Shown here piece after piece: positions 23,056 to 34,602 of a stretch of DNA of 64,000 nt. The stretch comes from Chrysoporthe austroafricana. Its lineage: Eukaryota > Ascomycota > Sordariomycetes > Diaporthales > Cryphonectriaceae. The translations under genes were made by a program, and so were the position numbers. Every line of letters starts with the position of its first letter. The stretch's first letter is position 1. The DNA is taken from contig JYIP02000001.1 in the NCBI GenBank assembly GCA_001051155.2, positions 620,001 through 684,000 on the forward strand. The letters run 5' to 3'. The notes below the pieces were generated by a model. The model saw nothing but the letters and a program-made list of their open reading frames with translations, had not been told where the DNA came from and ran no database searches.

Positions 23056-24447
23056 GGAGCGCCGGTCTCGAAGCCGAGCCGCCTAAGGCACTCACTGGGT
23101 CTGTAGTGTACATTATCCAAAGCAGGAGGAAGAAAGACTTCAATGAGAAAGGCTATCCAATGGTGGTTGCAAACAATAAACAACGGATACATGGGCTGCA
23201 TGGCAGGGCAAGGCGTCATAATCCAAGGGTGCGAGAAATTGCAAAGTCATTGTGGGAGCCGGCGGATGGGCCATACTCAGTCCATGCGACAACTGAGAAC
23301 GGGCCGGCATGGTTCCTGCTTCATTCACTCGCAGGCTGATGGAGGGAGGCTATGGGCCTACCCTCCGACTTCTTTTTTGTTTTCCGTCGTTTCTCTTGTC
23401 TTTTATTATAAAGCAAGCAGGCTCAAGCATCAAACCACGATGATACCACTTTTTGCGATTGCCTGCCTTACCTACCTACCCACTTCAGGAAGGTCTTACG
23501 TCGTCGTTTTGTCTTGAGAGCGCGAGATTGGGGGGTTGGGGTTGAGGTGATGTGGGCAATGGGGGGCTTCAAAAAAATTCAAAAGTTTTCTCCCCATCCG
23601 GGGTCCGCACATACCTTGGTTACGACTTATACTATACAGACTAATGAATTACAAATGGGGATGGCTGGATGAAACCTGGTGCTCTTTTCCTGGACCACCC
23701 CTGCCGAGACAGGCTCCCTCCGACGAGCTCCAGAAGGGAGAAGAAGAAGATTGGGGGAGGAGGGGAAGGGAGGTTCGGGGGAAGGGGGGCGGGCCATCGT
23801 GGACCTGGTGGGCGGAGGGCAGGGCAGACCAACGGATGCATCCAGATCCCGTTACACCCGCATGAATCACGGAGGGGAAGAAGGGGCCCGGTAAGGGTCA
23901 TTGGTCTTTCTGGTCCCTGAGCCCGGGCGGGCGCCGTGTCGTCTAGAGACGTCGATAGATGGAATTGATGATGGATGGATGGATGGATGGGCTGGCGGTC
24001 GCGGCCGCGGCTGCGGCCGCGGCTCGAGCCGGAAATACCACACCACCACCACCAACAGTTCCCACATGATCAAGCCTCGTCCTAGAGTCCGTTTAGGTGT
24101 CGAAGTGCGTATCTGGATATAACCTGTCGTGGTTGTTGTGATGCGGTCCGGACTGCCGTTCCCTGGTTGTTTGGCGGGGGAACAGGCGAGCCCGGCGTGC
24201 GGACTGCTAACGGAGGACTGCGTGCCCTGCTTTCTGGTCCTAAGAAAGGTAGAGACATACTATCGACCCAAGCGTAATGCCCTATAGATCCATCGTCCGG
24301 CACGCCCCAGGCGCCAGCACTGCAGAAAAGGGTGAGTCAGCGCCAGCTGGCGGCCACTAGTACTCAATCTTAAGTATTGAGGCTCGCCAGCCTGCGTCCC
24401 TATCCTCTAGGCCGACAGTAGTTACTGTCTCATCCTCCTCAGCAGTC
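23056..24447. other. Intergenic region between the kinase and the RNase H-fold gene
   Basis: About 1.4 kb with no supportable gene. It has an (ATGG)5 microsatellite followed by a GC-rich direct repeat with two NotI-type octamers, and a (CAC)n run near 24040. Two short A/G-rich stretches (about 23571-23590 and 23730-23770) are also present. Confidence 0.55.
23971..24023. repeat. (ATGG)5 microsatellite followed by GCGGCCGC-containing repeat
   Basis: ATGG is repeated five times at 23971-23990. After ten bases, a 12-bp unit beginning GCGGCCGCGGCT occurs almost twice (24001-24023), placing two GCGGCCGC octamers 12 bp apart. Confidence 0.75.
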
Positions 24448-25272
24448 ATGGAGTCGGATGAGGGACCCCCAGCCAAGCCATCACACACCGGTCTCCTCAG
24501 GGACGAGACTCTGATTCTCCGGTGGTTGTTTGGCTACCAGCAAAGCATCGAAACGCCTTCGAGTCATCAGCAGCCCCAGTTCTTAGGCAAGGAATTGGAG
24601 AATTCGACGATGAAAGACGTGCTATTCCTCAGTATCGATATCGATTCGCTCCAAGAACACGACCAAGGCATCCGACAATTTCACATGGGAGTATCGATCC
24701 TCGATTCTCGATCCCTGAGTACCTCTGTAACCACAAGCCAAGTAGCACAGGTTATCAAGTCTCATCACTACGTCGTTGGCGATCGTAAATTCGCCCGAAA
24801 CAGGTCTAACAAGTTTTTATTTGGAGAGCCTGAGACGATATCCCTACTGGATCTCAAGGATATATTCCGGTCACTCATGTCAAACCGAGATATTGTCCTT
24901 GTCTTCCACGGAGGGTACAGGGAGCTTTGGGCGCTCAAAGTCCTGAACATCGACCTCTCTCCCCTCTACACTATAGATACTGTGAAAGCTGCGCAATACC
25001 CTCTCCAGTTATCATACAGGTGTAGTCTAGAGAAGATGCTCGACGGCTTCGGCATCCCGTTCGCCGCGCTCCATGTTGCCGGGAACGATGCGCACTTCGT
25101 CCTTCGAGCTCTCCTAATGCTCGTGGTTCAAGATGCCGAGCGCGAACTGGCTACAGATGCCCTCCCGGCGTGGCTATCCAATCTCAGGGCCATTGCCCAG
25201 GCTCCGCGGCCACTTACGAAAGCCGAGATCGAGGAGAGGAAAGGCACAGAACAGCAGCAAGAGAGTGACTGA
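24448..25272 (+). CDS. Gfd2/YDR514C-like protein with RNase H-fold (DEDDh-type) domain
   Basis: Single exon, 274 residues. Residues about 56-230 look like the DEDDh exonuclease fold found in the C-terminal domain of yeast Gfd2 and YDR514C. Exo I is SIDID (Asp64, Asp66). Exo II is FHGGYRELWAL, with Glu159 where Asp is usual. Exo III is HVAGNDAHFVLRAL, with His209 and Asp214 in the H-x4-D spacing. The N-terminal 50 residues and the Lys/Glu/Gln-rich tail are probably disordered. Gfd2 is a poorly understood cytoplasmic protein linked genetically to mRNA export, and activity of this fold in fungi is unproven. The start is the first ATG in the frame, just after CAGCAGTC. Confidence 0.7.
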   Translation: MESDEGPPAKPSHTGLLRDETLILRWLFGYQQSIETPSSHQQPQFLGKELENSTMKDVLFLSIDIDSLQEHDQGIRQFHMGVSILDSRSLSTSVTTSQVAQVIKSHHYVVGDRKFARNRSNKFLFGEPETISLLDLKDIFRSLMSNRDIVLVFHGGYRELWALKVLNIDLSPLYTIDTVKAAQYPLQLSYRCSLEKMLDGFGIPFAALHVAGNDAHFVLRALLMLVVQDAERELATDALPAWLSNLRAIAQAPRPLTKAEIEERKGTEQQQESD

Positions 25273-25486
25273 GGAAGGCGGCTATGGATCGCCATTTTTG
25301 TTATGACTAGAGATCTAGTCAAATGTATGATTACTATAACACGTTCCGGGGGACGGGAGGCCGAGGCCGCTGATCTCAGCCGAGAAAAGGATCAATACAG
25401 GTCACGGTCACGAGGGCCATAATTCTCATTTTACGCGCAGAAATACTCCTACTAGCACAGAGGCATACCGATGCTCGCCGAGCGCA

Positions 25487-28400
25487 TCACACCTGCAAAG
25501 CCGTGTCCTCCCTCGCGGCATGACTGCCCTTCCTCCAGGCCTGCGTCGGATCCGCAGCCTTGCGGTGCTTCTTCTCATCCCCAACCCGCCCCCAACCGCC
25601 CCCGCCAGGCGTGTTGATGATGATCCGGTCCCCGGCCTTCATGGGCGCGCTGTTCTTTGCCCCGAGGTTGATGTGCCTCTCCTCGTACTCGACCTCCTCG
25701 CCGTCCCCCTCCCCGCCGCTCCCGCCGCCGCCGCCGACCTGCTTCAGCCTCCGCAGCTGCTTCTCCCAGCTGGCCTTCTCGACCTTCCGCACCCACACGT
25801 TCAGCCCGCACGCGGCGTCCTCGCCGCCCGCGAGGCCGTACGGGTGGTACACGCGCCGCTCGCTGAGGATGGACACCTGCACCGGGATGCGGAACTCGAT
25901 GTCGCGCACCACGCCGTCGCCGCCCCGGTGCTGGCCGTTGCCGCCCGAGCCGTCCCGGATCGAGAACTCCCGGAGTATCACCGGGTACCGCCGCTCAAAC
26001 ACCTCCGAGTCTGTGATTCTTGTGTTCGTCATGTGCGTGTGCACGCCGCTGGTCCCGTCCCAGTCGGGCCCGGCACCGGACCCGCCTGCGATCGTCTCGT
26101 AGTAGCCGAAGCCCTTGACCTCGTCCTGGCCCGCCACGTTCCCGCCGAAGCCGAAGGTCAGGTTGTTGCAGTCGCCCTGTGAGGCGGCGCAAGCCTGGAA
26201 GGCCTTGAAGATGACGTCCGTCACGCGCTGGGAGGTGAGGACATTGCCGCCTACGACGGCTGCGTGGTCGGACGGGGAAAGCAGGGACTTGGGAGGGATC
26301 TTGACCTTAATGGGCTTCAGGCAGCCTTGGTTGAGGGGGATGTCTTCTGAGATTAGGCAGCGAAGACAGTAGATAATGGCGCTGTGTGGTGCGTCAGTTG
26401 AGGGGCGTATCGAGGGGAAGGATGGGTGGCATACCTATAGGTCACTGCTTCCGGCGCGTTGACGTTGCCATACACCTCAGCTCCGGTACCCTCGAAATCA
26501 AATACGGCCTCACCCTTGTCGGCATCGATGGTGACTCTCAGAGCGATAGGGCTGCCGTCATCCATGAAGTCCACAGCCGAGAGATCCTTGCCCTCGAACT
26601 TCTTGCTCACGTCCTTGAGCAGTCTCCGGACGCAGGACTCCGCATTATCTTGAATTTTCTTCATGTAGAACATGACAGTGTCCTCTCCGTACTCCGAGAT
26701 CAGGTTCTCGATCAGAGAAATACCCTTCTGGTTGGCTGACACCTGTGCTCGCAGATCATTGATGTTGTCAGCGAGGCACCGAGTACCGCTGCACCCGGGG
26801 TACTTGGCGGGCTCCTTGTAGAACAACTCGACGACGCGCTCCTCGTTGAACACGCCCTCGCTGACAAGCTTCTCGCTCTTGATGGCAGCCCCTTCTTGGA
26901 ACAGCTCACGAGAGTGTGGGGGCATGCTGCCCGCGGTTATACCACCGATGTCGGCATGGTGAGCTCTCGATGCGGCGTAGAAGAGGATATTCTCGCCCTT
27001 CTCGTCAAAAGCAGGCATCGTAAGCGTGACATCCGGAAGATGTGTCCCGCCGTACGACGGATGATTTGAGATGATCACGTCGCCCTTCTTCAGGTCGCCC
27101 TTCCAGATCTCAGCCTGCCGCTTGACGCAGGTCCCCATCGAGCCCAAGTGAACAGGCAGATGGGGAGCATTCGCGACCAGTCCTCCGGTTGAGTCGAAGA
27201 TCGCACACGAAAAGTCCAGCCGCTCCTTGACATTTGTGCTCACGCTCGTCTTCTGGAGCGCCCTGCCCATCTGCTCCGCTATCGCCATGAATCGATGTCC
27301 GAAGATGCTGAGCAAGATGGGATCGACCTCTCGTTTTGACCCATCCCTTTCCGACTCGTCCTTGCCCTTGCTGTCTACGATGTTGATCACGACATGTGTC
27401 CCGAGGATGACGGCCTCGGCATTCGGCGTAACAACGATCGTCTGCGTGCCATCCGCTAGCATCGCCGGGCCGTCCACTACACTTCCGATATCGAGGTCAC
27501 CAAGTTTGTAGATAGGCGTGTCTTCCCGGCCGCCTTCGAAGTACACTTGCGCGACCGAGTGCTTCTTCTTCGAAGAGACCTCCTGTCGCTCTAGGGTCTT
27601 GAGCTGCTGGTCCACGGTCTGTTCTTCATATCTGAAACTCTTCCCGATTCCTCGCACCCGCACATCGTCGACAATGATATCCCGGTCGTCTAGGGTAAAT
27701 CCAAATTCATATCGGTGATGCTTCACGAACGCCTTGCCAAATGCCCAATCTTTGCCGCCAAAGTGCTCTCTTGCGTCTTCTTCGCTGGGCTTTACGATCA
27801 TCAGAGCGGATTCCGTCCCGCGGTATCTCATGTTCAGGTACTCCTCGAACACAATCTCCTTGTCGTCGAAGCCCTGGTCCTGCAGCGCTTTGCGAGACTT
27901 CTCCTTCAACATCTCCATCTTCTTCTTGAGCTCGTCGACCTCCTTTCCCTCGCCAGACCACACTGCTGAGTCGGGCTCTTGCCGCTCGTCGACAACATCT
28001 GCCAACGCCATGCCATATGCTGATAACACCGAGGAATAGCGGTGCACCAGGATCTGCTTGACCCCGAGGGCGTCCGCAATAGCCACGGCGTGCTGACCAC
28101 CTGCGCCACCGAACGTGGCAAGCCGGTGTTTCGACGAATCATGGCCCTTCGCCTCCGTGATCGAACGGATAGGGCGCGTCATGCTCTCGTTGGCGACCGT
28201 CAGGAATCCGTACGCCACCTCGTCGATCGACATGTTCTTCCCGGTCTCTTTGTTTACCTGGTCGGTCAATTCCTGCAGGACTTTCTTGCTGGCTTCCAGA
28301 TCTAGGCCCTCATCCTCGTTCTTGCCGAAGATCTTTGGAAAGAACTCGGGCAGCAGCCTCCCGAGGAACAGGTTGGCGTCGGTAACAGTAGCTGGACCGC

Positions 28401-29649
28401 CTTTTCGGTAGCAAGCTGGGCCTGGGTGCGCACCAGCCGACTCAGGGCCAACCACGAACAGGCCATTCCTGAAGAACAGCCTTGATCCACCGCCGGCTGC
28501 CACTGTATTGATATCTAATTGTGGTGACTGTATGGTGACACCAGCCGTCGTAGTCTCAAACGTGTGATCATACCGGCCCTCTCCGTACCTCGAGACGTCG
28601 GTACTCGTTCCTCCCATGTCGAACCCGATCACTGGAATCTTGGTGTCCGGATCATACGACGTAATGGCATAGCCAACCACGCCACCGGCCGGACCTGACA
28701 GGATGGCCTTGAGACCGGTGAACTTCTCAACATCGACGAGACCGCCGTCGCTCTGCATGAACTCGCACCTCGCGCCCCTGTCTCCGGATTCTTGCTTGAC
28801 GCTCTTGGTGCCGAGCCCGCCCTCGAAGCCCTTCTGGAAGCCGTCGATGTACTTCCGGATGGCTGGTGTGAGGTAGGCATCTGCGCAGACCGATGTTGCT
28901 CTCGATACGAGCTTGATCATGGGCATAAGCTCGGAGCTGAGCGAGATGTGCCGGAAGCCGATGTCCTCGGCGATCTTGCCGACGACAGCCTCGTGGTCAG
29001 GGAAGGTGTAGGCATGCATTAAGCAGACGGCGATGCTCCTAATGCCCTTGTCGTAGACCTCCTGGAGCTGCTTCCGGATCGTCTCCTCCTCGGGCCTCCG
29101 CAGGATCCAGACCGCCTCGCCCGACAGACCCATGACGAGATCCGCCTTCTTGGCCTCCACAGTTCCAGCCTTGGCGTCCGCCTTGGTGGCATTTCGGTAG
29201 GGGTCCTCGGCATAATCCTCCAGTGTGGCCCTCTCGTCGACCTCCACAACCTCAGAGTACAATACGTCCGGCTTGTGGATGGCCAGGTCGAAGATCTTGG
29301 GCCTTGACTGATTCCCTATGACTAGGCAGTCCTTGAAACCCTTGGTCACCACCATGGCGATCTTCTCGCCCTTCCTCTCGAGGAGCGCGTTGGTCGCCAC
29401 GGTGGTGCCCATCCTGATGGAGTCGATCTTAGAGGTGTCCAGGGGCTCGCCGCGGGGGATGTCGCGCCCCAGGAAGTGCGACATAATCCGCCGGATGCCC
29501 TCGAGGGGCGCATCCTCGTAGTTGGCCGGGTCCTCCGAGAGCAGCTTGATGACGACGTCCTCGCCGCCGAGGTTGCCCACGCAGTCCGTGAAGGTGCCGC
29601 CTCTGTCGATGGCGATGCGGATGCCTCTGTCCTGCTGGGAGGAGCCCAT
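25487..29649 (-). CDS. OXP1: 5-oxoprolinase (ATP-hydrolysing), HyuA-HyuB fusion
   Basis: Exons on the minus strand are 29649-26435 and 26381-25487, giving 1369 residues, near the 1286 of yeast Oxp1. The 53-nt intron has GTATGC, CTGAC and CACAG. The N-terminal HyuA-type half opens with [16 protein letters not shown] and contains [17 protein letters not shown] and [10 protein letters not shown] (ASKHA-type phosphate and substrate loops). The C-terminal HyuB-type half starts near [20 protein letters not shown] and includes [16 protein letters not shown] and FGFGGNV. The enzyme hydrolyses 5-oxo-L-proline to L-glutamate at the cost of ATP, in cytosolic glutathione turnover. A hydantoinase-type substrate cannot be excluded from sequence. 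The start is the ATG at 29649; the frame is open further upstream but only from a GTG. Confidence 0.93.
26382..26434 (-). other. Intron in the 5-oxoprolinase gene
   Basis: GTATGC donor, AACTGACGC branch region, CACAG acceptor. Splicing gives [11 protein letters not shown] and preserves frame. Confidence 0.9.
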
Positions 29650-31072
29650 GCTGTGCTGTGCTTGAGGTGAAGGGGTGGAGGGGACTAGTTTGCGGGTGGT
29701 CGATGGTGCTAGGGGACGAGCACGACCCGGACGGCTAGGGACAGTACTTGTCGACTGGGGTGGCACAGGAGGACGAGGCGGTATTCAGGCGGCCATGATG
29801 AGAAATATAATTGCCCCTCCATCGTCCGTTCCACGTCCCGCACGTGGGGTGTCGTCATGCCGGAGCGGAGCTTATCTTATCTGTATTTCGGCGATCCGGA
29901 GGCTCCACGTCGGGAATCGACTCCGAGATTTGCGGATCCCTTGGAAGACGTCCCGGGTGGTTGGTTCGTTGTTGGTGGGGAGGCGGACCTGTGCCTCTAG
30001 CTACGTCGTACCACGGCATGTCGCTTAAGAGAGGGGCTTCCAACAGACTCCTGGAAGACATGAGTGGGCATAGCCCGTTCACGAGGTTTGTTTTCGTGGG
30101 CGGTCGTGGGTGGCCAAGCCCTGACGTATGACGCAGACTTACGGCAGAGGCTGCTGCGCATCGTGAAAGGAAAAGGTCATGATCGACAGTGAGAACGACC
30201 TCAACCCAGATCTTTCAGCGCACATATTCAAGAGTTCACATGAGGTGGCCTCATAGAGACAGGAAGCCGGGCAATTTGCGCTAGCACGCGCAGGACGTGC
30301 GCCTGGTCTTGCAGTTCCTTCTGAAAGGTGTGACGAGTCGCAACCTTTTGGCTCCTGAGCGCGTCCGGACTACAAGGTATTCTTTCGCAGGATGTTCGGG
30401 ACGATGTTCGTGATGGCCGGCTATTGCCCCATCAAATCTGGAAACCACTTATCACAAGCGATGGATGCTGCGTTCGGGAGCAGATGACAGTAGTCTATTC
30501 CAAAATCTGCTATGAGCTGCCCCTCCTATCGCGGCAGAACTTGGAGATCAGAGCACTCGAAAAAGTGCGCAGCCCTCGAATTGATCGACAAGACGATGGG
30601 CCCGGTCCAGATAGCACTGTTCTGACGCTTGATAGGAATATTGTCCTGCGACTCTTGTCCGCTTGGCCAGGGCGTGCCTGGAAGCGCGGAGACGATTCCC
30701 CACAGGAAAGGCGCCGAGATGATACCATCCCCATGTTGTGGATCTTGGCGAGATTGAGAGGTTAGCTCAGCTTGAGACTGATGCCAGACGAAAATATTGA
30801 GATGGCAGGTGGACTTCAGTAGGTTTGAGAAGATTTTGATAACGCGGTTTTCGTCGTCATTGCCTCGACGTCCGCATGGTATGAATCCCATGGGGAGACG
30901 ATGCTTTGCTGGCCCCGCGGCGTTCATCATGGTCATATACATCCAGGGGTGTAAATGCAAGGAATCTCACCTATGACCCGAAATCCCCGCGCCTGGTCAT
31001 CCGCGATATTGTGAGGATCGTCGGAATTCTCAAATGCAACGCGCCGACAAGGCCCAGAATGCATGATTCGGC
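29650..31072. other. Intergenic region upstream of 5-oxoprolinase
   Basis: About 1.4 kb. It holds the oxoprolinase promoter and leader, and the 3' end of the Rrp7 gene. Frames of 60-145 codons occur on both strands but lack motifs or consistent codon bias. Confidence 0.55.
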
Positions 31073-32014
31073 TCACGTCTCAGGCCTGAACTTCCCGCGC
31101 TTCTGCCTCATGGCCTGGACCTTCTTCCGATCCTCATCAAACTTCTTGATCAGCTCGGCCTGCTCGGCCTTCTTCCTCTCGCGCAGCTGGAACCTGTAGA
31201 AGTTGCCCATCTCATCCCTCTTCTTCTGCTCCTTCTCCAGCATCTTCCTCCTCGCCTCCTCGGCCTCAGCTAGCTTCGCAGGGGCAGCGCGACTGCCCTT
31301 AGTGACAGTGACGAATCCGTCCTCGTCGGGCTCGTTGCGCAGCCTCTTCGCCAGCTCGACAGCCTCCTTCTCCTTGCGGTTGTAGACGGCGAAGAAGGCG
31401 TCGACAGACTGCTGCAGGAGCTCCTTGGGCGGGTATGCGAGCTTGTTGTGGGCACTGAGCCACTGAGAGCCCAGAGGAGGAACCTTCTCCTGCACGCCCT
31501 CTCCCCATACCGGGTGCTTCTTGGTCTTATGGACTTTCGCAATGGCCTTAAGGACGAGGTCGACGCTCTTCTCATCGGCCAGAAAGATCACGGCGGTACT
31601 GCCGCTTCTGTGGAGCGGCCGGGTCCATGTCGTTGGGAGCCGTGCTATCTCTTCCTCCTCGTCCTCCGAGTCTGAGTCGTCCCGCTTTCGTTTTCTCGAC
31701 GCGAGGGCGGCCAGCCGTGCGGCTTGCGCGGGCTCGAGGGACGCGTCGGAGGACTTGTTGTCAGCCTCGAATTGTATTGATTCGAATCTCCCTGCCCCTA
31801 CAAGGCTTGATATTATTGCGCGAAAATGAGGCTCTGTGCTGTCGACCGGGACGTTGGTCACGAACAGACAGCGGTCATCGTCTGGTGTGGGATTTTTGGG
31901 CTTGTGTCGTCGCACGTAGAGGTGATGGGTGACCGTATGCGGGTACGATGGTAATGGCGGTATGCTCAGCGGCAATACTGAGAACTCGCCGATGGTCTTG
32001 GGGGTCGACGCCAT
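31073..32014 (-). CDS. RRP7: Ribosomal RNA-processing protein 7 (Rrp7)
   Basis: Single exon, 313 residues. The N-terminal half contains an RRM-like fold (DRCLFVTNVPVDSTEPHFRAIISSL, then STAVIFLADEKSVDLVLKAI) interrupted by an acidic, Lys/Arg-rich insert (SRKRKRDDSDSEDEEEE). The C-terminal third is the Rrp7 signature: DEDGFVTVTKGSR, a long basic helix, then NFYRFQLRERKKAEQAELIKKFDEDRKKVQAMR and a KFRP end. Rrp7 is part of the UTP-C module of the small-subunit processome in the nucleolus, needed for 18S rRNA maturation. The gene is divergent from the MFS transporter. The start codon at 32014 gives a normal family N-terminus (MASTPKTIGEFSVLPL). Confidence 0.94.
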   Translation of the reverse strand: MASTPKTIGEFSVLPLSIPPLPSYPHTVTHHLYVRRHKPKNPTPDDDRCLFVTNVPVDSTEPHFRAIISSLVGAGRFESIQFEADNKSSDASLEPAQAARLAALASRKRKRDDSDSEDEEEEIARLPTTWTRPLHRSGSTAVIFLADEKSVDLVLKAIAKVHKTKKHPVWGEGVQEKVPPLGSQWLSAHNKLAYPPKELLQQSVDAFFAVYNRKEKEAVELAKRLRNEPDEDGFVTVTKGSRAAPAKLAEAEEARRKMLEKEQKKRDEMGNFYRFQLRERKKAEQAELIKKFDEDRKKVQAMRQKRGKFRPET

Positions 32015-32603
32015 CGTTGATGTGATGAAGGTTGGCTGCGAAGGTAAGGTTCAGTTTCATGGGAAAGAAATGTCAGGACTCCAAGTTCGCGGACCAAGAA
32101 AATCCTGGGACCCACCAATTTGGGCCACTGTTTAGCTTGCCGAGTCGGCACCGACGGAGTTTTAGGTCTTTCGTTTAGGTTCACGACGTTCGGCAATGCT
32201 TCAAGTGCATCTTCCACTTCAAGAACGAATTGGCTGTTTGCATCATTGTCAATCTCGTCTCTTCAACCCGATTTCTCGTTCTCTGGGAAATAGAGTTTCA
32301 TCTAATATCTGAGCGGTGCCAAGACTGCTCGCCTCGGGCCCACCTCCTATCGCCGACCGCGAGCGATGATAGCGTCAATGACTGAGGGGTCCCATTTCCT
32401 ACTTTCCTCCTTCAAATGCAGACTTATTGTTACTATCGTTCTTCGAACATAATCCCATCCTATATGATGTACATACTGTTGGCAGCATGATGATATATTG
32501 AGATCACATTCGGTAATTTTTACTGTCGTCGGCGTAGCGCTTTGAGCGCCGAGAAGGGCTGGGCACTAAGGAGAAAAAACCTACGACGAGGAGCCCAGAC
32601 ATC
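32015..32603. other. Divergent promoter region, RRP7 / MFS transporter
   Basis: About 590 bp between two divergent starts. A GCGATGAT string at 32363-32370 resembles, but does not equal, the PAC box (GCGATGAG) of ribosome-biogenesis genes. No coding sequence was seen. Confidence 0.45.
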
Positions 32604-34285
32604 ATGGCACCTCATGGCCTCAAGAGCCTGGCTCACTTCCTGTCCGGGGAGAAGAGAGCCGCAAGTTCGAGGCCTCCATATTTCCTGGCCTTCCGATCCT
32701 CCGAAACCTTTATCGCCGCCACCGTCTGCATTGCTATCTTCACTGATATCCTTCTCTATGGCATCATCGTTCCGGTCCTGCCCTTTGCCATGACCAATCG
32801 GATTGGCATACCTGAGGACTCCGTTCAGCAGTGGAATGCAATACTCCTAGCATGCTACACGGTCGCCCTCTTTGTCGGCAGCCCTCTTGTCGGTATATAC
32901 GCAGATCACACCTCGTCGCGGCGGTGGCCGCTGCTCATCGGGCTGTTCGCCCTGGCAGCGTCGACGCTGCTCCTATGTCTGGGCCAGACGGTAGCACTCT
33001 TCATCTCGGGGCGCATACTGCAAGGTTTCAGCGCAGCCATCGTGTGGAGTGTCGGACTGGCCCTGTTGGCGGACACATTCGGGGAGAAGATCGGCATGGC
33101 AATGGGGTACTCATCCATAGCAATGTCCCTTGGACTGCTTGTTTCACCGGTGATAGGCGGTGCCGTGTTCGCCAATTGTGGATACTATCCTGTCTACTAC
33201 GTCGCCTTTGGGTGTATCTCTCTCGACGTGATCCTACGTCTAATTCTTATCGAGAAGAAAGTAGCCCGCCAGTGGGTCGTCGAGGGAGATGGAACGGACT
33301 CTGGGAGTGCCCGGACGGGCTCAAGTATGAGGACAGGAGCTGCTGTAACGGTCGAAGACAAGTTAGAGCCGGGAATGCCCGAGGGGCGCGGCGATGAGGA
33401 AGATCACAATGACAACATGGGCACCACCCTCGCACCAGCAACCTCAGCGGCTGCTAGTCGCCTGACAGCGAGGTATCCCAAGCTGCAGCTCATCAAATCA
33501 AGGCGCATTCTAGCTGCCAACTGGGGGATCATCACCCAAGCCGCCGTCATGTAAGACATCAGACCTCGTCCCATGGGTCCGAGACCATTGCTGACCGTCC
33601 CGCCACCCAATCCAGGTTCTCATGGGACACCGTCCTACCCTTGTTCGTCAAGGCGACCTTCCACTGGGACTCGACGGCGGCAGGCCTCATCTTCTTCTGT
33701 ATCTTCATCCCGGGCTTCGTGTCGCCTGCAGTGGGCTGGTTATCGGACCGATACGGAGCTAGGTGGCCCTCCTTCGCTGGCTTCGTCGCCTCCGTCCCCG
33801 TGCTAGTATGTATGCGATTCGTCACAGAGGACACTATCGGGCAAAAAATCCTGTTGGGCGTCCTGCTGGCACTGATGGGCGTCACGCTAGTCTTTTCGAA
33901 TACGCCGCTGATGGCCGAGATCACATATGCCATCGAGGCGGAAGAGGCCAAGAGCCCGGGTATATTCGGGACAAAAGGCGTCTACGGTCTTGGATACGGC
34001 CTGTTCTGTACATCCTTTGCTCTTGGAGGGTCCGTTGGATCGCTCATGTCGGGCTACGTGATGGCTGGCGCCGGATGGGAGACCCTCACCTGGGCATTGG
34101 CGATCTGGATGGCCGGAGGAGCGATCGTGGTTGGCTTGTTCGCTGGTGGCGAGCCGGCGGTGAAGGCAGGGTCTGATGATGAGGAAAAGTCATTAGAGGC
34201 TATGGAGAGGACCGACCGGAACGTTGAAGCCAAATCAGGAGACCAAGAAGACCAAGAAGCCGAGGGTGGGGCTCATGCTGTGTAA
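32604..34285 (+). CDS. Major facilitator superfamily transporter (DHA1-like)
   Basis: Exons 32604-33550 and 33616-34285 give 538 residues. The 65-nt intron has GTAAGA, GCTGACCG and TCCAG, and joins QAAVM to FSWDTV. About twelve hydrophobic segments are visible. The first six run from TFIAATVCIAIFTDILLYGIIVPVLPF to SLGLLVSPVIGGAVF. A charged cytoplasmic loop rich in Glu, Asp and Thr follows, then six more. The motif A region between helices 2 and 3 reads GSPLVGIYADHTSSRRWPL. The fold suggests proton-coupled drug or metabolite efflux like fungal DHA1 and vesicular amine-type carriers; the substrate cannot be read from sequence. It converges with the MOSC-reductase gene across 317 bp. Confidence 0.9.
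33551..33615 (+). other. Intron in the MFS transporter gene
   Basis: GTAAGA donor, TTGCTGACCG branch region and AATCCAG acceptor, 65 nt. Joins AT|G across the junction. Confidence 0.9.
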
Positions 34286-34602
34286 CACACCTTATCAAGC
34301 AGGACAGCGACGACATCTCATCTCATGTGTCATGGATAGATGAATACGATCACGCCTCAGCTCATCGAAATGAGGCTGCAGCCTCCCGGTCATCATCCAA
34401 CGCCGCCAGCCTTCGCAGAGCCGCATATTCCTGCATTCGTTGGAGCCTTACATTGGAAATAGGAGTGGTTCTAAATAAACTACTGTCTTCGACCACGTCA
34501 TTGCTACACTAGAAGCGCTCCCAGCAAATCGTCACCAATCAGGTACATGGACTCGCTCAAAGCCCCCTTTCCCCCCGGACACGGTGCGGTAAGACCGCCT
34601 TG
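34286..34602. other. Short convergent intergenic region
   Basis: About 317 bp between the stop codons of the MFS transporter and the MOSC-reductase. Only 3' untranslated sequence is expected. Confidence 0.6.
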
